A DNA stretch of 5,567 nucleotides from Fimenecus sp051881415 (GTDB lineage Bacteria; Bacillota; Clostridia; Oscillospirales; Acutalibacteraceae): positions 1-5,567 of the forward strand of contig JBJEPV010000195.1 of assembly GCA_051881415.1 (NCBI GenBank). The letters run 5' to 3'. The notes below the pieces were generated by a model. The model searched no databases. It worked only from the letters and a program-made list of their open reading frames with translations, and was not told where the DNA came from. This document shows positions 1 to 4,511 of this stretch, piece after piece. Every line of letters starts with the position of its first letter. Positions within the stretch are counted from its first letter, which is position 1. A program made the translations under genes and the position numbers.

Positions 1-23
1 CCCGCATAAAATCACATCAAAAT

Positions 24-99
24 CCGCAGGCGGGCGAACACAGTTCGCCCCTACGGTTGGATAGACAACCCCCAATTTATACGCCTGCCCCGCCTGCGG
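24..99. repeat. Nested inverted-repeat block upstream of pheST
   Basis: An 11-bp perfect inverted repeat, CCGCAGGCGGG at 24-34 and CCCGCCTGCGG at 89-99, encloses two smaller hairpins. The first has arms 32-39 and 43-50 with a 3-nt loop. The second is GGTTG at 55-59 with CAACC at 66-70. The outer arm overlaps the first inner hairpin, so the two folds exclude each other. No open reading frame of note lies here, and the block ends about 40 bases before the pheS promoter. It resembles a small non-autonomous palindromic element. It could instead be the 3' end structure of a gene outside the window, but no T-tract follows either stem. Confidence 0.6.
29..54 (-). repeat. GTAGGGGCG-type palindromic repeat, copy 1
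   Basis: Read on the minus strand this begins GTAGGGGCGAAC and ends GTTCGCCCGCC, with an 8-bp perfect stem (32-39 with 43-50) and loop ACA. It shares the GTAGGGGCG head and CGCCCGC tail with the elements at 4131-4160 and 4350-4377, while the middle differs. I recall such repeats as very common between genes in gut Clostridia. Their function is unknown to me. Confidence 0.6.
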
Positions 100-140
100 A
101 CACGGCCGGCAACAGAAACAGGCCTGCCTTGAAATTATAC

Positions 141-168
141 TTGCAAATTTAAAAAACTGTGCTATACT
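141..168 (+). promoter_or_regulatory. Promoter of the pheST operon
   Basis: A -35-like TTGCAA (141-146) and a -10 box TATACT (163-168) are separated by 16 bases. TGC directly before the -10 box (160-162) gives an extended -10 element, which would compensate for the mediocre -35. The surrounding stretch is AT-rich, unlike the GC-rich repeats on its left. Transcription would begin near 174-178, just before the first helix of the T-box leader. The position relative to the leader supports the call; the start site itself is inferred. Confidence 0.7.
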
Positions 169-379
169 ATATACGCAAAAATAAATCCGACAAACGCTGG
201 GAAAAAGGCAGTAAGCGAAATTGTCACTGTTTTCAAGAGAGTCACGCGCCATGGGCTGTAAGCGCGGGCAAAACGGTTTTTCGCCGAAGTTTCACTTTGG
301 AGCGGTGCGGCTGAACTTGCAGTAGGTCGCAACGGTTGCCGCCGTTAACGGGCAGGGGCGTGTCGGCGCCTTTCACAAC

Positions 380-412
380 GGGTGGTTTAGAAACGGCTTT
401 TTGCGCCGTCCC
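380..412 (+). promoter_or_regulatory. T-box antiterminator with UGGU bulge
   Basis: GGGTGGT (380-386) is the start of the T-box consensus (AGGGUGGNACCGCG in the family). UGGU at 383-386 is complementary to the ACCA end of a tRNA with discriminator A, as expected for tRNA-Phe. The antiterminator pairs GGG (380-382) with CCC (410-412) and ACGGC (393-397) with GCCGT (405-409). This uses bases 405-412 that otherwise form the left arm of the terminator, so the two folds exclude each other. The sequence after UGGU is TTAGAA rather than ACC, which makes the bulge about 10 nt instead of the usual 7. Confidence 0.8.
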
Positions 413-436
413 TTTGGGGGCGGCGCTTTATTTTTT
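403..436 (+). terminator. Regulated intrinsic terminator of the T-box leader
   Basis: GCGCCGTCCC (403-412) pairs with GGGGCGGCGC (417-426) over 10 base pairs, including one T-G wobble, closing a TTTG loop. TTTATTTTTT (427-436) follows as the termination tract. The stem lies between the T-box bulge and the pheS ribosome binding site, which is the standard position of the off-state hairpin. It would stop transcription when tRNA-Phe is charged. Confidence 0.92.
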
Positions 437-462
437 GCAAACGATACGAAATTTCGATACAG

Positions 463-470
463 AAAGGAAG
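463..470 (+). promoter_or_regulatory. Ribosome binding site deciding the pheS TTG start
   Basis: AAAGGAAG lies directly upstream of a TTG codon at 477-479, with AGGA ending 8 bases before it. No ATG or GTG in the pheS frame sits at a usable distance, and upstream in-frame starts fall inside the structured leader. This site therefore selects TTG. Confidence 0.85.
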
Positions 471-476
471 ATTGTC

Positions 477-1529
477 TTGAAACAGAAGTTAGAGGACATT
501 CGCACGCGCGCGAAAGCACAACTTTCGGAACTGACGGACTTGTCCGAACTCGAAAACTTCCGCGTGCAGGTGCTCGGCAAAAAAGGCGAACTGACGGGAA
601 TTTTAAAAAGTATGGGAGCGCTTTCTGCCGAGGAACGCCCGAAAATGGGGCAGCTTGCCAACGAAGTGCGTGCAAGCATTGAAACGATGCTTAGCGAAAA
701 AACAAAAGAATTAAAGGAACGCGAAATGCAGCGCGAAATCGAAAGTATGCCGCTGTTCGATATTTCCGTGCCGCAAAATCTCGCCCGCGGGGCATATCAC
801 CCGATTACGCTCGTCCAGCGCGAGTGCGAGGCGATTTTCAAGTCGATGGGCTTTACCGTCGAGGATTACAGCGAGGTCGTGACGGATTACGAGTGCTTTG
901 AGTCCTTGAACATCCCGAAAGACCACCCCGCCCGCGATATGCAGGACACCTATTACCTTGAAAACGGGCAACTGTTAAAATCGCAGACTTCTGCCGCGCA
1001 AAACGCGATTTACAAAAAGTATAAAGATGCGCTCGTCAACGACGGCGTGCCGATTAAGGCGATTTTCCCCGGCCGTTGCTTCCGCAACGAGGCGACCGAT
1101 GCCTGCCACGAAAACACCTTTTTCCAAATGGAAGGCGTGATGGTGGACAAAAACATCTCCATCTCGAACCTCATTTACTTTATGAAAACGATGCTGTCCG
1201 AAGTGTTCCGCAAAGACATCAAAGTGCGCCTGCGTCCGGGCTTTTTCCCGTTCGTTGAGCCGGGCTTTGAACTGGACATCAGTTGTCTTATTTGCGGCGG
1301 CGAGGGTTGTTCCTCGTGCAAACACAGCGGTTGGCTGGAACTTTGCCCCTGCGGTATGATTCACCCCGAAGTGTTAAAAGCGGGCGGCATTGACCCCGAG
1401 GAATACACGGGCTTTGCGTTCGGTTTGGGGCTTACCCGCCTTGCGATGATGAAATACGGCGTAAAAGATATTCGTGATTTAAACAGCGGCAATTTAAAAT
1501 CGTTGTCGCAGTTTACGGACGATGAATAA
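477..1529 (+). CDS. pheS: Phenylalanine--tRNA ligase alpha subunit (PheS)
   Basis: This is the catalytic subunit of the cytoplasmic alpha2-beta2 phenylalanyl-tRNA synthetase, which charges tRNA-Phe using ATP. From the TTG start it has 350 residues, close to the family's roughly 330-350. The reading frame stays open upstream to an ATG at 336, but that stretch is the T-box leader and terminator and reads as non-homologous sequence. The N-terminus (MKQKLEDI, about 1-95) is the usual tRNA-binding coiled coil. The class II core has motif 1 around HPITLVQRE (108-116), motif 2 GRCFRNE with Arg203 (199-205), the phenylalanine-site QMEG (217-220), and motif 3 GFAFGLGLTR (312-321). Ala314 occupies the position whose change to Gly relaxes specificity in E. 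coli (Ala294). Cys270, 273, 278 and 281 form a CxxC-x4-CxxC cluster, which I recall from many Firmicutes PheS. Oddities: LKSQTSAAQ at 167-175 replaces the usual LRTHTSPxQ, and FFQ replaces FHQ. pheT follows after 17 bases. Confidence 0.97.
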   Translation: MKQKLEDIRTRAKAQLSELTDLSELENFRVQVLGKKGELTGILKSMGALSAEERPKMGQLANEVRASIETMLSEKTKELKEREMQREIESMPLFDISVPQNLARGAYHPITLVQRECEAIFKSMGFTVEDYSEVVTDYECFESLNIPKDHPARDMQDTYYLENGQLLKSQTSAAQNAIYKKYKDALVNDGVPIKAIFPGRCFRNEATDACHENTFFQMEGVMVDKNISISNLIYFMKTMLSEVFRKDIKVRLRPGFFPFVEPGFELDISCLICGGEGCSSCKHSGWLELCPCGMIHPEVLKAGGIDPEEYTGFAFGLGLTRLAMMKYGVKDIRDLNSGNLKSLSQFTDDE

Positions 1530-1535
1530 GGAAGG
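1529..1535 (+). promoter_or_regulatory. Ribosome binding site of pheT
   Basis: AGGAAGG begins at the last base of the pheS stop codon and lies 11 bases before the pheT ATG. The 17-base gap between the genes is almost wholly this site and its spacer, as expected for tightly coupled synthesis of two subunits needed in equal amounts. Confidence 0.7.
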
Positions 1536-1546
1536 CGGGCGACAAT

Positions 1547-3907
1547 ATGTTTTTATCAATGAATTGGATTTCGGATTATGTGGATTTTACGGGGCTTGAC
1601 AAACTCGATTTAATTCACCGCTTTTCGCTTTCCACCGCCGAAGTGGAAAATGAAATCTTCTTAAAAGGGCAGGATTTAAAAGGCGTTGTCTGCGCCGAGA
1701 TTAAATCCGTCGAAGCCCACCCCGAAAGCGAAAAGCTCCACCTGTTGCAAGTGGACATCGGCGAGCCCGATTTGGTCGATGTGGTTTGCGGCGCGCCGAA
1801 TGTGCGCGTCGGTATGAAAACCGCCTTTGCGAAAGTGGGCGCGCAGATAGGTGACATTACCATTGCGCCGCGCAAACTTGCGGGTTACACCTCAAACGGT
1901 ATGTGCTGTTCCGAAAAGGAAATCGGCATCAGTGACGACAATTCGGGGATTATGGATATCACCGATGACATTCCGAACGGTACGGATTTAAAAGATGTGT
2001 ACGCGATTGACGATATTGTGTTTGAGGTCGACAACAAATCCCTCACCAATCGCCCCGACCTTTGGGGGCATTACGGCATTGCGCGGGAATTTGCGGCGCT
2101 TGCGGGCAGACCGTTAAAACCGCTTGACACCGTGGATTTGCACGCATATGACCATCTGCCGAAAGTCGATATGAAAATCGAAGACCCGCTTTGCCAGCGG
2201 TATTCCTGCTTGCAGGTGGAGAACATTCACACGAATGTAAGCCCCGTGAATATGCGCATTCGCCTGTACTACTGCGGTATGCGCGCCATTAACTTCCTGG
2301 CAGACCTGACAAACTACCTGATGCTTGAAATGGGCCAGCCGATGCACGCATTCGACAGCCGCAAGGTCGAAAAAATCCGCATTAAGCGTTTTCCGGAGCC
2401 GTTCGTGTTCCAAACCTTGGACGGCGTGGAGCGCAATATTGACGAAAACACCTTAATGATTTGCAACGACAACACCCCCGTTGCCATTGCGGGTATTATG
2501 GGCGGGTTGGACTCTGAAATCGTCGAGGACACCACCACCTTAACGCTCGAATCCGCAACCTTTGACGCGGCGTCTGTGCGCAAATCCACCGTGCGCCTTG
2601 CACACCGCACCGACGCGTCTATGCGTTATGAAAAGTGCCTTGACCCCGAAATGACCGTGCCCGCGATTGCGCGTTTTGTCAAATTGTTGACCGATACCGA
2701 CAAAACCGCGCGTGTGGTTTCGTCGCTGACGGACGATTATGCCTATCACTACCCGCCTGTCACGCTCGAATTTGACAAAGCGTATTTAGACCGCTACACG
2801 GGGATTGATATTCCGAACGATACGGTGGTCAAAACGCTTAAATCTTTGGGCTTCGGTGTAAAAGCCGACGGCGACCGTTTCTCTGTCGATGTCCCGAGCT
2901 ACCGCGCGACAAAAGATGTCACGATTAAAGCGGATATTGTCGAGGAAATCACCCGCATTTACGGGTACGACAATTTCGATGTGCATACCGCAAAAGCACC
3001 GCTGTACCCTGTGCGTATGAGTGAAGAAAAGCTGGTTGAGGACAAAATTAAGGATATTTTAGTCAAGCGCTTTTCGCTGTATGAACTGCACTCCTATGTC
3101 TGGGCGTATTATGATGACTATAAAGCGCTCGGTATCGAAGTGGAGGACAATATTAAACTCATCAATGCCACCAACCCGAATATCGAGACCATCCGCAAAT
3201 CCATTGTGCCCACCCAGCTTTGCCAAGTGCGTACAAACACCGCATTTGCGCCCGATTTCGGCGTGTTTGAAATCGGCAGAACGGTGGACGGCGTGGACGA
3301 AAACAACCTGTGCGTCGAGCACAAAAAATTGTGCGTGACGCTGTTCTCCAAAACCAAATCCGCCGAAACGCTGTATTTTGAACTGGCGAAAATGCTGTCG
3401 GTTGTGGCGGACGATGTGAAACACAAGTCGCTTGACTTCGCGCCGATGACTGCTACGCACAGTTATCAGCATCCGCGCAATTTGAACGCGGTTTCGTGCG
3501 ACGGTGTGACTGTCGGCGAAATCGGTTTGGTACACCCCGCCGTCTCGAAAAAAATCGACAAAAAAGCGGCGATTGTGTTTGCGGAAATTGATGTGCAGGC
3601 ATTTTCGGAAATTGCCGACGCGGGCTTGCATTATAAAGAGCCGTCGCGCTTCCCGGGTATGGAAATTGACCTGTCCTTTGTCAGCGAAACCTTTGCACCC
3701 ATCGGCAAGGCGATTGCGGATACGAACAGCCCGCTGATTCAAAAGGTCGAGGTCGTCGATACCTACCGTGACGCGGTGGGCAAATCCATCACCACAAGAC
3801 TGACTTTCTCGCACCCCGAAAAAACCTTGACGCGTGATGAGGTAATGGGCGTGGTGGACGAAATTATCGCCGCGCTCGCCAAAGAAAATATCACGCTCAA
3901 ACAGTAA
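1547..3907 (+). CDS. pheT: Phenylalanine--tRNA ligase beta subunit (PheT)
   Basis: PheT partners PheS, binds tRNA-Phe and hydrolyses mischarged Tyr-tRNA-Phe. At 786 residues it is close to the usual length of about 790-800. The start MFLSMNWISDYVD matches the family's N-terminal pattern, so the first ATG is preferred to the one four codons later. Domains in order: an N-terminal segment; an EMAP-like tRNA-binding fold (about 45-155, with HPESEKLHLLQVDIG and CGAPNV); the B3/B4 editing region (about 205-395, with NRPDLWGHYGIARE just before it, then GQPMHAFD, AGIMGG, LESATFD and HRTDAS); a B5 domain (about 403-475); a catalytic-like core without catalytic function (about 490-690, FEIGR at 574-578); and a C-terminal FDX-ACB anticodon-binding domain (about 697-784, from PSRFPGMEIDLSF). 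Residues that I recall as editing-site positions in Thermus appear intact (His267, Gly319/320, Glu335, Thr355). It is cotranscribed with pheS under the T-box and ends before a strong terminator. Confidence 0.97.
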   Translation: MFLSMNWISDYVDFTGLDKLDLIHRFSLSTAEVENEIFLKGQDLKGVVCAEIKSVEAHPESEKLHLLQVDIGEPDLVDVVCGAPNVRVGMKTAFAKVGAQIGDITIAPRKLAGYTSNGMCCSEKEIGISDDNSGIMDITDDIPNGTDLKDVYAIDDIVFEVDNKSLTNRPDLWGHYGIAREFAALAGRPLKPLDTVDLHAYDHLPKVDMKIEDPLCQRYSCLQVENIHTNVSPVNMRIRLYYCGMRAINFLADLTNYLMLEMGQPMHAFDSRKVEKIRIKRFPEPFVFQTLDGVERNIDENTLMICNDNTPVAIAGIMGGLDSEIVEDTTTLTLESATFDAASVRKSTVRLAHRTDASMRYEKCLDPEMTVPAIARFVKLLTDTDKTARVVSSLTDDYAYHYPPVTLEFDKAYLDRYTGIDIPNDTVVKTLKSLGFGVKADGDRFSVDVPSYRATKDVTIKADIVEEITRIYGYDNFDVHTAKAPLYPVRMSEEKLVEDKIKDILVKRFSLYELHSYVWAYYDDYKALGIEVEDNIKLINATNPNIETIRKSIVPTQLCQVRTNTAFAPDFGVFEIGRTVDGVDENNLCVEHKKLCVTLFSKTKSAETLYFELAKMLSVVADDVKHKSLDFAPMTATHSYQHPRNLNAVSCDGVTVGEIGLVHPAVSKKIDKKAAIVFAEIDVQAFSEIADAGLHYKEPSRFPGMEIDLSFVSETFAPIGKAIADTNSPLIQKVEVVDTYRDAVGKSITTRLTFSHPEKTLTRDEVMGVVDEIIAALAKENITLKQ

Positions 3908-3939
3908 TTCGGTTTCAAATTGCATAGGCTTTAAAACGC

Positions 3940-3977
3940 AACCCGCCGTTCTCTTTTGAGAACGGCGGGTTTTATCG
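3940..3977 (+). terminator. Intrinsic terminator of the pheST operon
   Basis: A 14-bp perfect stem joins AACCCGCCGTTCTC (3940-3953) to its complement at 3958-3971 across a TTTT loop. The T-tract is short (about four to five T's from 3970) and is followed by ATCGTTTT. It lies 32 bases after the pheT stop. On the minus strand the same stem is followed by GCGTTTT, so weak termination of transcripts from the right is also possible. Confidence 0.93.
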
Positions 3978-4025
3978 TTTTGGTATATTTCGATAGGGTG
4001 GGGTTAGGGAAAATGCCTATTTAGA

Positions 4026-4057
4026 GTAGGGCGGGGGTGATTCCCCTGAAGGGGGAA
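4026..4057 (+). repeat. GTAGGG-type repeat, atypical copy, fused to a TTCCCC hairpin
   Basis: The head GTAGGGCGGGGG matches the element at 4075-4098, but the expected CCCGCC tail is missing. A different hairpin follows instead: TTCCCC (4041-4046), loop TGAA plus one G, GGGGAA (4052-4057). It could be a truncated copy or a junction of two repeats. Confidence 0.45.
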
Positions 4058-4074
4058 ATGTCTGTTATAATAAA

Positions 4075-4098
4075 GTAGGGCGGGGGCTTGCTCCCGCC
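4075..4098 (+). repeat. GTAGGG-type palindromic repeat, copy 2
   Basis: The head GTAGGGCGGGGG is followed by CTTGCTCCCGCC. GGCGGG (4079-4084) pairs with CCCGCC (4093-4098). It belongs with the copies at 29-54, 4131-4160 and 4350-4377 by its head, tail and palindromic form, though its head has one G fewer. Confidence 0.55.
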
Positions 4099-4130
4099 GT
4101 AAGGTGCCTGAATTCGGGGAATTTGCTCCA

Positions 4131-4160
4131 GCCGCGGGCGCAACGCGCAAGCGCCCCTAC
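4131..4160 (-). repeat. GTAGGGGCG-type palindromic repeat, copy 3
   Basis: Read on the minus strand this starts GTAGGGGCGC and ends GCGCCCGCGGC. GGGCGC (4136-4141) pairs with GCGCCC (4151-4156) around a GC-rich loop. Its orientation is opposite to the neighbouring copy at 4075-4098. Confidence 0.55.
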
Positions 4161-4170
4161 AAGATGTAAT

Positions 4171-4191
4171 TCCCAATCGAGAGGACTGGGA
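4171..4191. repeat. Small imperfect hairpin
   Basis: TCCCAATC (4171-4178) pairs with GACTGGGA (4184-4191) with a single A-C mismatch and a GAGAG loop. It abuts the CTCCCTC element at 4197 and may be a separate short repeat or its degenerate flank. No T-tract follows, so it is not a terminator. Confidence 0.35.
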
Positions 4192-4196
4192 AAGAA

Positions 4197-4247
4197 CTCC
4201 CTCCGGCAAATGCAAAGCATTTGCCACCTCCCTCTATGAGGGAGGGG
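4197..4247 (-). repeat. CTCCCTC compound palindrome, copy 1
   Basis: Three parts: CTCCCTCC (4197-4204), a central 9-bp hairpin GGCAAATGC/GCATTTGCC (4205-4213, 4217-4225) with loop AAA, and a second hairpin CCTCCCTC/GAGGGAGG (4227-4234, 4238-4245) with loop TAT. The first segment can also pair with GAGGGAG of the second hairpin, so two folds compete. In reverse orientation the layout matches the element at 5517-5567: CCTCCCTC, short loop, GAGGGAGGTG, hairpin, CGGAGGGAG. It looks like a small non-autonomous mobile palindrome. No coding capacity or clear target duplication was seen. Confidence 0.65.
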
Positions 4248-4285
4248 AAAAGGTTAAGATTTATATTCAAAGTAACCCAACGATT

Positions 4286-4310
4286 TGCCGTCGCGCAGGC
4301 GCGACCGGCA
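4286..4310. repeat. GC-rich hairpin TGCC-GTCGCG
   Basis: GTCGCG (4290-4295) pairs with CGCGAC (4300-4305). The stem continues as TGCC (4286-4289) with GGCA (4307-4310) past one bulged C. No T-tract follows. It is unlike the other repeats here and has no second copy in the window. Confidence 0.4.
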
Positions 4311-4325
4311 CGGTACGACCGTTTC

Positions 4326-4353
4326 CTACACACATACTGTATTCTGTGCGTAG
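4326..4353. repeat. Imperfect hairpin CTACACACA/TGTGCGTAG
   Basis: CTAC-A-CACA (4326-4334) pairs with TGTG-C-GTAG (4345-4353) with one mismatch and a 10-nt loop. Its right arm overlaps the GTAG head of the next repeat (4350-4377), so part of the pairing may be incidental. Confidence 0.3.
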
Positions 4354-4377
4354 GGGCGGGTTTCCACGCCCGCCCGC
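4350..4377 (+). repeat. GTAGGGGCG-type palindromic repeat, copy 4
   Basis: The head GTAGGGGCGGG is followed by TTTCCACG and the tail CCCGCCCGC. GGGCGGG (4354-4360) pairs with CCCGCCC (4369-4375). Head and tail agree with copy 1 at 29-54, and the middle differs. Confidence 0.6.
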
Positions 4378-4385
4378 AAATTTAT

Positions 4386-4467
4386 TGTCATTCTGAGCCG
4401 TCAGGCGAAGAATCTCTTTTCCATTGCGCTTTGGTTTTTGAGATTCATCACTTCGTTCAGAATGACA
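4386..4467. repeat. TGTCATTCTGA inverted repeat element (82 bp)
   Basis: The terminal arms are perfect: TGTCATTCTGA (4386-4396) and TCAGAATGACA (4457-4467). An inner pair, GAATCTC (4410-4416) with GAGATTC (4440-4446), encloses a 23-nt loop, with weaker partial pairing between (CGAAG against CTTCG). No T-tract follows on either strand. I recall TCATTCTGAGC...GAAGAATCTC as a widespread intergenic repeat in bacterial genomes, including gut Firmicutes. The element ends 44 bases past the 3' end of the permease gene. Confidence 0.65.
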
Positions 4468-4511
4468 TTGCTTTATTTTGCTATGTTTTTTCAGAACGAT
4501 ACGAACGTTCC

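Larger units (their letters stand above)
187..436 (+). promoter_or_regulatory. T-box riboswitch leader, specifier UUC (Phe), controlling pheST
   Basis: This cis-acting RNA senses uncharged tRNA-Phe and decides whether transcription continues into pheS. Stem I can be traced. CGCT (195-198) pairs with AGCG (301-304), followed by GA-rich internal bases typical of a kink-turn. AAAG (204-207) pairs with CTTT (295-298). A specifier loop follows, with AGTA (210-213) facing GAAGTTTCA. Above it, GCGAAA pairs with TTTCGC (279-284) and ACTGTTTT (226-233) with AAAACGGT (270-277). Next come an AGAGAG internal loop (235-240) and an apical stem CGCGC/GCGCG (245-249, 262-266) whose loop holds GGGCTGTAA, a GNUG-like motif. 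The specifier is TTC at 291-293 followed by A, which reads phenylalanine and agrees with the downstream genes. An AGTAGG motif (321-326) precedes stem III (AACGG 331-335 with CCGTT 342-346). The T-box bulge and terminator are listed separately. The helices were paired by eye, without an energy calculation. Confidence 0.9.
3978..4511. other. Repeat-rich convergent intergenic region without genes
   Basis: This stretch lies between the 3' ends of pheT and the EamA permease gene. An open frame starting at 4221 on the plus strand runs into the permease gene, but its sequence is made of repeat DNA and antisense coding DNA, so I see no real gene. What it holds is a series of distinct palindromic elements, listed separately, with short AT-rich spacers. 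No promoter or RNA gene of a known family was recognised. Confidence 0.75.

Noticed and set aside
336..476. A 47-residue N-terminal extension of PheS
   Set aside because: It is translated from the stem III, T-box bulge and terminator region of the leader, has no PheS-like sequence, and the true ribosome binding site lies after it.
3059..3925. A 288-codon open frame antisense to the 3' part of pheT
   Set aside because: It is a shadow of pheT codon usage. The protein is rich in His, Arg and Phe, has no recognisable domain, and no promoter was seen.
4026..4377. A CRISPR-like array of GTAGGG repeats
   Set aside because: The repeats occur in both orientations at irregular distances with unlike middles, and no cas gene is present in the window.
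440..4505. AACGATACGAA occurring at 440-450 and 4495-4505
   Set aside because: An 11-base match is expected by chance in a window of this size, and the flanks do not extend the similarity.
4386..4511. The 82-bp inverted repeat or the GAACG/CGTTC hairpin (4494-4510) as terminator of the permease gene
   Set aside because: Neither stem is followed by a T-tract on the minus strand.
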